From Chionoecetes opilio (lineage: Eukaryota > Arthropoda > Malacostraca > Decapoda > Majidae), in contig JACEEZ010020294.1 of the NCBI GenBank assembly GCA_016584305.1, positions 107,236 through 171,235 on the forward strand: 64,000 nt of DNA, given 5' to 3'. Of the stretch, positions 31,472 through 41,525 are shown piece after piece; the first letter of the stretch is position 1; every line of letters begins with the position of its first letter. The position numbers were made by a program, and so were the translations under genes. The notes under the pieces were generated by a model, which was not told where the DNA came from, ran no database searches, and worked only from the letters and a program-made list of their open reading frames with translations.

Positions 31472-32150
31472 TGAACAAAATTGTATTATACCACATGAGA
31501 GAGGGAAGAAGAATGAGCCAATAGCCGCACATGCAATATTGCCTAGATGGTGGGCGTAAATATCATCAAGAGAGTTATGTAAATTCAGCGGGCGTCACCA
31601 GCAGCAGGACGGGCGGCACGGCGTGGTCAGATGTCCAGGAGCCGGATGTTCGAACGTTCGTAACGCGTCTCTAAGATCATCTTTGCACTTAGATTGATCT
31701 TGGAACGTTCGTAACGCGTTTAGAGTTATTTTCAAACGATCTTTGCGAACATCCATCCGCCATATTTGTTCGTTGTTCCACCGTAGTGCTAAGCTGCTGA
31801 AGAGCACTCGCACACTGTTTGTAGAGTCGCATGATGAAGGTTTTCTAATATACAACCCATATAAAGTTATGTTATTAGTTGTTTATTTCATGTTGAGTTG
31901 TTTATGGTTGGTCAGGACGCTGTAGGGGGAATGTGAATTAAAATAAAGGGTGCAATGAATGGTATGCTGCCGAATGCCTATAGGTGACTGGAATGAGTGA
32001 AGTGCAAATAAAAAAGAAATGTGTCTAGAGAAGTGTATAGAGAAGATGATATGGGAGAGGAATATGCGGGAAGTGAAGGAGGAGAATAGGAGACAAGGAT
32101 GAGATGGAGAGAATGAGTCAAGTGAAGGATACGGATGGACTAGCAATACA
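31472..32150. other. Gene-free stretch with GTTCGAACGTTCGTAAC palindromic blocks
   Basis: 31644-31740 holds two facing blocks (GTTCGAACGTTCGTAACGCG and AACGTTCGTAACGCGTTTAG). The first 21 bases, 31644-31664, are the reverse complement of 34906-34926. No gene recognised in the rest. Confidence 0.6.
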
Positions 32151-32154
32151 GGGA

Positions 32155-32335
32155 GTTTCGTACACAAGTTGTTTCGTACCCAGGTTTTGTTAGTTGTTTC
32201 GTACACTGATTTTGAGTTTTTTCGTACATACCTGGTGTGTCATTTCGTAACTCTAGTCATCAAGTTAAACTCTGAGCTGAGTGTACGAAACGACTATAGT
32301 TTCATATAGACTACGAAACAACTTTTAGGTTTACG
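32155..32335. repeat. Degenerate TTTCGTAC repeats, both orientations
   Basis: AGTTTCGTACACAAGTTGTTT, GTTGTTTCGTACAC and TTTTTTCGTACATACC on the left face GTGTACGAAACGAC and CTACGAAACAAC on the right, so this is a small imperfect fold-back repeat. Confidence 0.7.
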
Positions 32336-32518
32336 AATGATCGAATCTACTAGTGCATGGAATGCATGTATACTGTAGGTAGAAAAGTGAAATACATAAA
32401 GGTATAAGTGCAGTTTAGACCAATACAATACAACACAACCAATCGGTGGTTTTATGTATCCTAAACGTTTCGTTCTTATTATAAGGAGTATTTCTAACTC
32501 TCACAAAAGCTGTCGAAA

Positions 32519-32705
32519 ATGAAAAAAATAACACATGGGGATCTGGGAGGGCGAACCCCCCAACCCCCCAACCCCCCAGTGAGGTTAGGTTACGTAATCA
32601 ATGCCTGGGTTAGATTAGTAACTAGCAGGGGGTCTTGGGCAGCCCCCCCCCCCCAGCTATGTCAGAAGAGTATTGGTCAAAAGGGAGTATTGGTTGAAAC
32701 TGCAT
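32519..32705 (-). repeat. AACCAATACTCT repeat family, third copy (reverse)
   Basis: Reverse complement of the family seen at 24061-24705: AATAACACATG, G/C-rich runs, GTAATCAATGCCTGGGTTAG, and GAGTATTGGTTGAAACTGCA. Confidence 0.75.
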
Positions 32706-33084
32706 ATTTACCTAAGAGTGTGTAGAGGATAAAGGAATGTGTGATTGGTAGGCAAGGATGTCTGAGAAGAGTAGGTACACTCTACTCCAACTCTAAGAGA
32801 TGGTATGTGAGTAATGCGAAAGTATTGAATGACTGGTTCAATGATGGAAGCTGGGGTAGTGAGAGATGTTATTCTAGGCAAGTTCACGACCACTGAAATT
32901 GTGGGGTTAAAGCACATAAAAATCACTAGAATGCAGGCTTTCATTTCAACCTAATCCATCTACTGTAATATGTCAAATCGGTATTATTTCGGTGCTGAGC
33001 TGGGGGGGAATCACCCCCGCTCAATCACTAACCTAACCTAGACATATAGTCAACTGGCCAACCTAACCTAACCTAACTGTTCAG
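32706..33084. other. Gene-free stretch
   Basis: Nothing recognised except CCTAACCTAACCTAACT telomere-type words at about 33061. Confidence 0.5.
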
Positions 33085-33190
33085 GCTATTGGTGGTATTT
33101 AATCCCTGAATTCAGAAACACGGCTGAAATAGGAACACTCGCCGACGAAAGAAATAGGAACGTCGGCGAGAATTCCTATCGGCGACAGAT
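33085..33190. repeat. CTCGCCGA dispersed repeat, copy 2, with hairpin
   Basis: Contains GGAACACTCGCCGACG facing CGTCGGCGAGAATTCC, a perfect 10-bp stem (CTCGCCGACG). Related to 18040-18230 and 53400-53470. Confidence 0.7.
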
Positions 33191-33469
33191 CCAGGTATTG
33201 TCTAGTTACTTGGATAATGTATCCCATTAATAATACCCACCCTAAAATGGGTGGGTATTAGTTTCGTAGTGGGCTTTCAAAAGTCCTAGGATTCTTATCT
33301 ACATCATCGTGTAAATCAGGAAAACTAAGTTTCGGCCTCGAAATCGTTGAAAGCTCACTACCGAAATTTTACTAATTGGGTGTAAGTGGCAGCTATTAAT
33401 CATTCAATTCATATATAATTATTCGCGCTGGCTAAAACGGTAAAATTATAATCCTTTCCCGCCCGGTTA

Positions 33470-34280
33470 CCGGTCATTTCGCCCACACGTCAATTCGCCC
33501 ACAAGACTTATTTCACCCACATGTAAGAGTCAATTCACCCACATGTATACGAGTCAATTCGCCCACATGTAAGAGTCAATTCGCCCACTCTAAAGTCAAT
33601 TCGCCCACACGATCCATGTCACGGAGTCATGTAACTATATCTTCCTCTGGCAGAAATGGAATGAACCACCAGTAACCTTGGGCGAAATGACGGTAAATTT
33701 CTAGTGTTTGCCCATACTCTCCCACTTCCCCCAAACAAGTTTGGGGACCTGTGGAATTGCGGGGTTTTCGGGTGAGGAATAAATTATGCGTCGGAAACAC
33801 GTAATTAAAGAGTTGTGTAGGGGGGGTAAAATTCCCTAGATCTAGGGTAATTGCCTTATATCTAGAGAAAATTGCCTAACCAAAATAAACCTAACCTAAC
33901 CAAAATTAACCTACCCTAGCAGGGGGCTTGACCCACCGATAACCTAACCTAACCAACTCTAACCTAAGCTAACCTAACCTAACCAAATCTAACCTATCCT
34001 AGCCTAACCAAATCTAACCTAACCTAACCTAACCAAATCTACCCAAATATAACCTATCCTAACCTAACCTAAACAAATCTAACCTAACCTCCTAGCGGGG
34101 GGTTGGGGGGGTTCTCTACACACTAAATAAATATAACCTAACCTCCTAACTCCTAGACTCCATAGTGTGGGCGAAATGACTCCATAGTGTGGGCGAAATG
34201 ACTCCATAGTGTGGGCGAATTGACCTGTGGGCGAAATGACTCCATGGTGTGGCTCAATGGCATGTAAGCGAAATGACCGG
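33470..34280. mobile_element. Fold-back element with TTCGCCCAC sub-repeats in both arms
   Basis: Left arm: GGTCATTTCGCCCACACGTC followed by several AGTCAATTCGCCCACATGTA units (33472-33612). Right arm: three GGGCGAAATGACTCCATAGT-type units, then GTGGGCGAATTGACC and AAGCGAAATGACCGG (34167-34280). The arms are inverted and internally tandem. The centre holds a CCCATACTCTCCCACTTCC repeat and CCTAA arrays, both found elsewhere. Confidence 0.75.
33709..34140 (+). repeat. CCCATACTCTCCCACTTCC repeat with CCTAA arrays, copy 1
   Basis: Shared with 52259-52590: CCCATACTCTCCCACTTCCC, AAACAAGTTTGGGGACCTGT, TTATGCGTCGGAAACACGTA, then TAGGGTAATTGCC-like sequence, and many AACCTAACCTAACC words. The CCTAA unit is the arthropod telomere repeat. 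Confidence 0.8.
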
Positions 34281-34299
34281 CCCAATACCTTCCCGCCCT

Positions 34300-34780
34300 T
34301 ATTAGTGTTTTTTTCTCTCCAGACCTTCACAAATCCCTTCAGATGCCTCTAAAACGTAATTATAAAGTGGGAGAGTTACCCCCTTTAACATCCCCTTACC
34401 CCACCTAAAGTCCTAAATGACTCTCCAAAATAATACTAACCTAACCTCATTATAACCTTATCTAACCCTACCAATACCCTCCTAGCGAAACCTAAGGGCA
34501 GGAAAGAAATATAATTTTACCAGTTCAGGTTATATTCAGGTTATAAGTTTGTAATTTGTTGTGTGGGGACGCGCCAGGAGGTTATTAGTGAGCATATATG
34601 TCTTCAGTCTTCAGATATTTCCCTTGGGGAGGCATCATCAGGCATTATATTTGTTTACATTCTAACTGCATTGTGATTGGCTAACAATCTCAAAGGTTGA
34701 TGAAATCTTTCCTCTGATTGGCCAAGCGACAGTCAGCTGAGTTCCATTCCTCGTGGTCGGAACGGAACGGAACGAGCTTG
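34300..34780. other. Gene-free stretch
   Basis: No gene or clear repeat, apart from scattered CTAACC words. Confidence 0.5.
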
Positions 34781-34965
34781 AAGATCGCATCATCGTGAGC
34801 TAAGAACTTTCGGACGATCCTTTGATAACACATTTTTGTGGTGTTCGTAGCCCAAGATCTAAGATGGCCGCTATGAACACTCTAAGATGATCTTAGAGGC
34901 GGAAAGTTACGAACGTTCGAACATCCAGTCCCAGCCTGGCGCAGGCGTGTAGCGTTGGAGGGTGG

Positions 34966-35550
34966 GAGTGTAAGCCGGACAGCTGGGAGGCCCGGGTGTA
35001 GGCCGGACAGCTGGGAGGGTGTAGGCCGGACAGCTGGGAGGATGTAGGCCGGACAGCTGGGAGGATGTAGGCCGGACAGCTGGGAGGATGTAGGCCGGAC
35101 AGCTGGGAGGGTGTAGGCCGGACAGCTGGGAGGGTGTAGGCCGGACAGCTGGGAGGATGTAGGCCGGACAGCTGGGAGGGTGTAGGCCGGACAGCTGGGA
35201 GGGTGTAGGCCGGACAGCTGGGAGGGTGTAGGCCGGACAGCTGGGAGGGTTTAGGCCGGACAGCTGGGAGGGTGTAGGCCGGACAGCTGGGAGGGTGTAG
35301 GCCGGACAGCTGGGAGGGTGTAGGCCGGACAGCTGGGAGGGTGTAGGCCGGACAACTGGGAGGGTGTAAACCGGACAGCTGGTAGGGTGTAGGCCGGACA
35401 GCTGGGAGGGTGTAGGCCGGACAGCTGGGAGGGTGTAGGCCGGACAGCTGGGAGGGTGTAGGTCGGACAGCTGGGAGGGTGTAGGCCGGACAGCTGGTAG
35501 GGTGTAGGCCGGACAGCTGGGAGGGTGTAGGCCGGACAGCTGGGAGGGTG
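34966..35550 (+). repeat. 23-bp minisatellite, about 25 copies
   Basis: Unit GTGTAGGCCGGACAGCTGGG plus AGG, 23 bp, repeated about 25 times with few changes (GATGTAGG, GGTAGGG and GACAACTGG variants). It lies between receptor exons. The long minus-strand frame of Pro/Ser/Leu repeats across it is an artefact. Confidence 0.95.
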
Positions 35551-35973
35551 ATCGTGATGAAAAATGTAATGGAAATCCGTTCGGGTTTTTTTCTTTCGCC
35601 ACTGAAGTCTATATATTTCTATCCAAGTCTAATCATCATATCTCAGGTCGTGAAGCTTTATTATTGATACTGTATTATGCTTAAGATTAGTTTTTTATGT
35701 ATGTTTCCTCCTCATTTACTCATTTCATGTTTGCGTTAAAGGACTTCAAAGATTCCTGATTAAATTTATATTCTTCATTTTGTATCACCTTACACACGAG
35801 TTTACATTATATTATATTCTTTGATATAGAAAACACTCACTATATACAAGCATTGCCTTAGGATTACCTTATGACATTTTGCCCTTAACCATTCATTTGT
35901 GATGTAAAAAAAAAAAAAAAATGTACAATATTCAGGCGGCAAACTTAAGCAAAAAGACACTCATCTCCTGCAG
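35551..35973. other. Intron end, nothing recognised
   Basis: AT-rich; ends with an A run and the CTCCTGCAG acceptor. Confidence 0.6.
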
Positions 35974-36124
35974 GCGAGGGGCACCGTTCCTGGAGCCCAT
36001 GAGTGAGCGCATGCAGTGGATGGTGGAGGCTGGCCTGATCAACCACTGGATCACAGAGATCAGCAACGGCCACGCCAAGGACGAGAGGAACCTGCTCGCG
36101 CCATCCTCCTCTGACACAACCCAG
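35974..36124 (+). CDS. Ionotropic receptor, late S2 exon
   Basis: Fourth receptor exon, acceptor CTCCTGCAG and donor GTAAGG. Its first base completes an Arg codon with the exon ending at 4067, after which it reads RGAPFLEPMSERMQWMVEAG and continues through LINHWITEISNG. In IRs this region (block of P-x-x-E, hydrophobic helix, then G-L-x-x-x-W) is the end of the S2 lobe before M4, so the identification is strong. The C-terminal part (KDERNLLAPSSSDTTQ) is low in conservation. It sits 31.9 kb from its upstream partner and 672 bp from its downstream partner. Confidence 0.85.
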
Positions 36125-36396
36125 GTAAGGAACCATCACCGCCATGCTATTGTTTAGGATAAAGATAAGGATAGTTACCTACATGTCAAGTTTACGGAAC
36201 TCGCAATATTTTTGCAGAATTTTAAAATTGCACTTTTTCTGAGCTGCACTGGTTGTCTTTGGTTCCTTATGATGCGTAACCCTTGGCCAACAGCAGACAG
36301 TATCTTTAATGCACGAATTTCACATAGACAGAAGCGCATCTGTATTCGTATAAAATCGCACGTAATCCCGCCTGACACGCACGCACACGCAAGCCT

Positions 36397-36774
36397 CCCG
36401 CATGCATATTGCCGTTCTCTGGAATAGTATGTAGTATGGGATCTGGAATAGTATGTTGTATCTCTAGCGAATCATCGTTGTCGAAGCTCGTGATGTCACA
36501 TGGGGATGGAGCTTAAGTGATCGCTGGGTTATAATCTGTGTTATGTTTAACATAATTTATGTAGTCTAGATTAGGTTGAGTTAGGTTAGGTCAGTTAGGT
36601 TAGGTTAGGTTAAATTTAACAATTTGATAAGTCAAATCTTAAATATAACATACAGATTACAGCCCAGCGATCACGTAGGCTCCACCCCAATTTGACGTCA
36701 CGAGCTTGGACAACGGTGATTGGCTCAACATCCCCACACCACATAATATTCCAGAGAACGGGAATATGCATCCC
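36397..36774. mobile_element. Palindromic MITE in the last receptor intron
   Basis: Ends CATGCATATTGCCGTTCTCT and AGAGAACGGGAATATGCAT are inverted. Inner blocks (CGTTGTCGAAGCTCGTGA, CAGCGATCAC/GTGATCGCTGGG) are mirrored too. Total about 378 bp. It holds a GGTTAGGTTAGGTTA array near its centre. It ends about 22 bp before the acceptor of the terminal exon. Confidence 0.82.
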
Positions 36775-36796
36775 GCGTCTCATTCTTTGCCGGCAG

Positions 36797-36976
36797 GGGA
36801 GTCGCGAGCAGGCGAGGCCGACGCAAGTCTCGTACGAAAAGGGCGACGTAGTAGAGGTCGTGCTCGGTCTGCAACACCTGCAGGGCGCCTTTTACCTCCT
36901 CCTTCTCGGCCACGGCATCGCCTTCCTCACCCTGCTGGGGGAGCGCCTCTCTCTCCTCACGCCCCGACACCGATAA
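36797..36976 (+). CDS. Ionotropic receptor, terminal exon with M4 and stop
   Basis: Terminal receptor exon, acceptor TTGCCGGCAG, phase 0, stop TAA at 36974-36976. It encodes the juxtamembrane segment (VSYEKGDVVEVV) and a hydrophobic M4 helix (LQHLQGAFYLLLLGHGIAFL), followed by TLLGERLSLLTPRHR and the stop. The LxHLxGxFxLLxxGxxxAxLxxLxE pattern is the standard IR C-terminus. A short basic tail follows M4, usual for IRs. I did not see a canonical AATAAA within several hundred bases after the stop. A palindromic MITE-like sequence ends about 20 bp upstream of the acceptor. Confidence 0.88.
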   Translation, partial: GSREQARPTQVSYEKGDVVEVVLGLQHLQGAFYLLLLGHGIAFLTLLGERLSLLTPRHR

Positions 36977-37853
36977 CACAACACCGGCACCATTTTTGTC
37001 GTTCTTAGATTTTACGACCCTGGCAAAGACATGATTAATTTTTTTGGTGGTATACTATTTGCAGGCCTTGGAAGCTCCCTTAGTTTAGCTTCATCCTAGT
37101 TTTAGCATCAACAACGAAGTCTTTGTGTGGTTTAAAGCAGATTGCGTGGCCACTGCGCGTCACTTCGTGTTGAATTCTTGTTTTCGTTGTATCGATGATC
37201 GTTTCAATATCTGCATTTCAGTATTTGTGTTCGTGGATTTTGGTTAATTATTAATATTGAATGACCTAATTTTTATTTATGAATATATGATTTTCTTATA
37301 GCAACAAGTACCCACCTCCTTGTGTTTTTGTTGTTTATTATTTTCTATCGTAGTAAATAACAAGTGTTTGTGGGCCCTTCAGACCCATGTATTGATGTTT
37401 GTAGTAGTAGTATAATATTAGACAACATGTGATTGCAAACTCCAATCGTGTTGTTGCTGTCGTTTGTCACTGGTCAAAGTGCCTCGGGGTAGACCACGTT
37501 CCGTGTGATTCCAACACACACACTCACACCCGCACACAAACGGTAAGTCCATGAGTCTACGGAATTAGTGAAATACGTCATGACGTTACCGCAGAGTTAA
37601 TTCCTGTAATCTAATCTCTGAAAAGTGTTTTTAGCCCAAAAACCCCCTTCAAAATTATTCAATCGACATGGGACCAAGCCGCTTACCACCTACGATTTAT
37701 TTGCGATTTTTTTTGCCTACTCTCATCAAAATTGAGTTAACAGTTACGGCTACACAAAACAGACACACACACACACACACACGGCTACTCCTATAGTATA
37801 TTAGATGAAATATAGCATACCAATCCATTTCCATTACGTTTCTATGTTGTTAA

Positions 37854-37855
<2 letters not shown>
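36977..37855. other. Downstream of the receptor stop, no gene recognised
   Basis: Presumably 3' UTR then intergenic. A CA microsatellite lies at about 37764. No canonical AATAAA seen soon after the stop. Confidence 0.5.

Positions 37856-37913
<58 letters not shown>
37856..37913. repeat. TA dinucleotide run, left of the nested transposon
   Basis: A run of TA units, matched by another at 40741-40804 on the far side. Confidence 0.95.
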
Positions 37914-37915
<2 letters not shown>

Positions 37916-38291
37916 GCAATACTTTCTCCATGAGGGAATCGAGATCTAATAATGAAGATATAAACCAGCGCGGGTAGAAACATCTTGATTGTTTATTCGA
38001 ACGTTTCGGCTATACATAAGCCATCATCAGCCTAAAATCGGATACAACATTTTTTTTTTTTTGTTAAAAATGAAAATATACAAGTTATAAAATTATTTGC
38101 ACATTTAAAATGCCTAACCTAAAATATAATAAAATAAGAATAAAAATTATAAAACTAATAAAAATAAAAATACTACACATACCAATCAACATCGCAGTGG
38201 AGTGTGGGATTCCCACATGGTCTAAAAGCACAGGAGCGGGGTTGAGGTGCCCTGTGCGCAGAGGGACGGTTTGTGGTGGTGGGTGAGGAGG

Positions 38292-40319
38292 GGCGTATAT
38301 CAAAAGCGCGGATTCGAAAAAGTGACCGCGTTCGAACCTCACCTATAAACCACTATCAAATGCGCAGCAAGGTTAATCCCGTTCACTCGCTATGTCATTA
38401 AGTATCATTCGGTGTGTCATAATGCTGCACACGGTGTTTACCGAGACCACCGCGAGTGTCTGTCTCGGTGGTCTCGTTGGTTGTTGGAGTTCACAGTTGT
38501 TCACAGTTGTTCACAGTGTGTTCACAGTTGTTGGAGCCCACGGTCCCCAGTCAGTCCGGTGCTTCCATCCTGTGTTGTCATAATTTTCCGCTATGGAGTT
38601 TGCGATTTCCCGGACCAACAAAGGCAAGAAGTGTTTGATGCTCGATGGATATATATACAGAGTGGACAGTACATTGATGGATGGATATCTTTCTTGGAGA
38701 TGTACCAACAAGAAATGTAAAGGTAGACTTAAAACAGACAGCACAATGACTGCCATTGTTCCGGTACAATTGGAACATAACCATGGCAAGGATGAAAGAA
38801 AACTTGAAAGACAGCAACTACGTGCACAAGTGAAACGGAAGGCGACTGATGACATGACGGCAAGACCTTCTAAGCTCATTAAAACGGAACTGCATACATT
38901 TTCTGATAATGTGCTGGAATCTGGTGATCTAAGATCTATAGCACAATCATTATACCGAGAAAGACGGAAAGTGTATCCTGTATTGCCTAAAACTCGTGAG
39001 GAAGTACATCATGCTCTAAATTCTATAACTACTACTACGACCAAAGGTGAAGATTTTATCCCTGAAAATAATCCAGAATCTGGTATGGTTATCATTTCAT
39101 GTACAACTAATCTTGCATTTCTGGCGAACACTGCTGAGGAGATCTTCGTTGATGGGACTTTCAAGAGTTGTCCAAAGTTCTTCTATCAACTATACACCAT
39201 ACATGGATTATGTAATGGGCATTATATTCCATTAGTGTATGCCCTCTTGCCAGGTCAATCTGAGGAGATTTATAGAAATCTGTGGAAGTGTTTAATTGAC
39301 ATTTGTTCCGCAAGGAATATGCAACTGGGAGCCTCAGTGATACATGCAGATTTTGAATTTGCCATGCTCACTGTTCTGCGAGATATATTTCCAACCGCAG
39401 TCATCAAATGTTGCAGATTTCATTTAGGGCAGGCATGGTGGCGAAAAATTCAAAACCTGGGCCTAAGTAGGGATTACAAGGACACCAACAGTAACATAGG
39501 CCAGTGGCTGAAATTGTCATTTGGTCTACATTTCATTGACCCAACAGATGTAGAAGATTGCTTCGTCGAGGAATTAATGACCGACGCACCTCAGGATGAG
39601 AGATGTACTCGCTTTGCGGACTATCTGGTTGATAATTATGTAACAGCAGAATCAAGATATCCTCCAGTGCTTTGGGCTGAAGTCCCCTCAAATACAAAGC
39701 GTACCAACAATTCTGCCGAATCTTTTCATGCTCATTTCAATGAGCAATTTTATACATCCCATCCATCTATATTTGTGTCCATGGATGTACTAGGAAAGCT
39801 CCAGACTGCTACTTATATTAAGAGCAGGAGTATCGGTAAATCAGCAACTACGCGGAAAGTTGAACGAGACAGGACAGAGTGTGCCATGGCACAATATAAC
39901 AAATTTATTTCTGGGGAAATAAACAGACACAATTATATGAAGTGTTTAGGTAACCGATTCACAGCAAGAACAAACATGTAACTTTGAGTTTTTTAACGCG
40001 ATAAATAAAGGACTATTTAAACTATTTTTATGGAAGAGTGGAGTGAAAAACGCGATGAATAAAGAACGAAAAACAATATCCTGCTTCAAAATCCTGCTTC
40101 CACCTCTCCGTGGTAAGCAGGGGGCAACAGATGATAACGTCTGGCTAACGGAAAAGGTGAACGATCATTAAAGAACTGCTACACAATCGGACTTTCAAGT
40201 GAGTGAAAAAACGCGCAATTGATACCAATTCAGCCGCGCTTTTGATAGAAATATATCCGCGCATTCAATGATGACCCGCCGCGCTTTTGATATGCCAATC
40301 CGCGCTTTCGTAAAACGCC
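38292..40319 (+). mobile_element. Mutator-like transposon (MULE), structurally complete
   Basis: GGTGAGGAGG stands at 38282-38291 and 40320-40329, a 10-bp target duplication. Inside it, 38292-38314 and 40297-40319 are inverted repeats sharing GGCGT and AAAGCGCGGATT. A second CCGCGCTTTTGATA block near the right end (40278-40291) also mirrors the left TIR. Total 2028 bp with one open gene. MULEs make 8-11 bp duplications, so the structure fits. The completeness suggests recent movement. Confidence 0.88.
38593..39981 (+). CDS. MULE transposase with FLYWCH zinc finger
   Basis: Intact 462-codon frame from ATG at 38593 to TAA at 39979. Residues about 5-70 form a FLYWCH zinc finger (MLDGYIYRVDS, LSWRCTNKKCKGRLKTDST, EHNHGKDE), a DNA-binding domain frequent in animal Mutator transposases. 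The MULE catalytic domain follows: EEIFVDGTFKSCPKFFYQLY (first Asp), GHYIPLVYALLPGQSEEIYR, VIHADFEFAMLTVLRDIFPT (second Asp) and CCRFHLGQAWWRK, with NNSAESFHAHFNEQF giving the Glu. Thus all three acidic residues of an RNase H-like DDE fold appear present. It should cut and paste the element. AATAAA at 40004-40009 and 40058-40063 could be poly(A) signals. Upstream (38480-38522) are repeated CACAGTTGTT words. No stop or frameshift is seen. Confidence 0.9.
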   Translation: MEFAISRTNKGKKCLMLDGYIYRVDSTLMDGYLSWRCTNKKCKGRLKTDSTMTAIVPVQLEHNHGKDERKLERQQLRAQVKRKATDDMTARPSKLIKTELHTFSDNVLESGDLRSIAQSLYRERRKVYPVLPKTREEVHHALNSITTTTTKGEDFIPENNPESGMVIISCTTNLAFLANTAEEIFVDGTFKSCPKFFYQLYTIHGLCNGHYIPLVYALLPGQSEEIYRNLWKCLIDICSARNMQLGASVIHADFEFAMLTVLRDIFPTAVIKCCRFHLGQAWWRKIQNLGLSRDYKDTNSNIGQWLKLSFGLHFIDPTDVEDCFVEELMTDAPQDERCTRFADYLVDNYVTAESRYPPVLWAEVPSNTKRTNNSAESFHAHFNEQFYTSHPSIFVSMDVLGKLQTATYIKSRSIGKSATTRKVERDRTECAMAQYNKFISGEINRHNYMKCLGNRFTARTNM

Positions 40320-40738
40320 GGTGAGGAGGCTCTCACATATCCACCGGGTGGAGTCGTGGGAGCTTGTGTGTAATATATTAAAGTCTTGATTTGTTATTGG
40401 GTGGCCTGAGGCTTCGGAATTATCCCGAATGGCTGAAAATGGTGGTTTGGACACGGGTTTGCCAGTCCTGTGAGACAGTCCCCGATGCTCCGCGATCCTT
40501 TTTTTTACTTTTCTTTTTATTACTGTTTTATAATTTTTATTCTTATTTTATTATATTTTAGGTTAGGCATTTTAAATGTGCAAATAATTTTATAACTTGT
40601 ATATTTTCATTTTTAACAAAACAAAAAAAAAATTGTATCCGATTTTAGGCTGATGATGCTTCGATTTTAGGCTTATGTATAGCCGAAACGTTCGAATAAA
40701 CAATCAAGATGTTTCTACCCGCGCTGGTTTATATCTTC

Positions 40739-40740
<2 letters not shown>

Positions 40741-40804
<64 letters not shown>
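40741..40804. repeat. TA dinucleotide run, right of the nested transposon
   Basis: TA run immediately after the outer TIR at 40743, matching 37856-37913. Confidence 0.95.
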
Positions 40805-40816
<12 letters not shown>

Positions 40817-41525
40817 TTCAGAAACATAAGGAATTAATTAATATTAACTAACGCCACACCGACTTTAGACTAAATCTATAACCTAAACACTCCATACTGA
40901 GTAACAGGAAAGAAGTATAAATATCAGAAACCGAGGACAGTCAGAGGCGTCACAAGACCACGAAATAGAGCGAGTCTGGAGTGTGACTGAGGGTATTGTT
41001 GGCTCGTCCAGTGGCTGAGGAGGAGGAGGAGGAGGATATGGAGGAGGAGGAGATGGAGATGAAAAGAGGAGGGGGAGGAGGAGGAGGAGTAGGAGGAGGA
41101 ATACCTGGAGGAGATGAGTGTGGGCGGTCAGGGCTCCTTCTCACGCCCACTGGAGGCTCTAAACTCCTCCAGGACTTTCTTGAACGGGCTGTCAATTGTC
41201 TCCTGAATTGGTCCGCGATTTTCAAAGCTTATCCGTCTGTCTGGGCGTGTGATGGAGTGACTTCAGGCGACCTTCCTATCCCTCGCCCTCTCGCTGCTTT
41301 GGTGGCAATGGAGCTTCAATTCAAGATTTCTGAACCTTACTTATTTTTTATCCATTCGCGAAACCTGCCGTGAAGTGTCTCGATATGGAAAATATGTCGA
41401 AATTCTTGCATTATTTCGGATAAATTGGTCACATTCAAGGCGATGCAAGAAGGTGAAGGGGCGAGGCAGGTGTTTACGTGATTGGTGTTGGAGATAAAGC
41501 TTAAAAAGACCCTGATACTACGGAG
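40805..41525. other. Gene-free stretch with GGA-rich segment
   Basis: A 125-codon frame at 40996-41373 starts in a GAG/GGA simple repeat (poly-Glu/poly-Gly). Its later part (LQDFLERAVNCLLNWSAIF) is not low complexity, but I recognise no family. I would not call it a gene. Confidence 0.4.

Larger units (their letters stand above)
37949..40743. mobile_element. Long-TIR element hosting the MULE
   Basis: Inverted repeats of 220-235 bp (37949-38168 and about 40507-40743), starting ATAATGAAGATATAAACCAG and containing GAACGTTTCGGCTATACATA. Similarity is about 95%; the right arm has an 18-bp insertion. Subtracting the nested MULE and one copy of its target duplication leaves a body of about 760 bp with no gene, so the host is non-autonomous. 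Confidence 0.85.

Noticed and set aside
34907..35602. 231-codon minus-strand frame of Pro/Ser/Leu/His repeats
   Set aside because: Entirely produced by the 23-bp minisatellite; the repeat unit is not a multiple of three and cycles through all frames.
40996..41373. 125-codon plus-strand frame starting with Glu/Gly runs
   Set aside because: First half is GAG/GGA simple repeat; the remainder has no recognised homologue or splice support.
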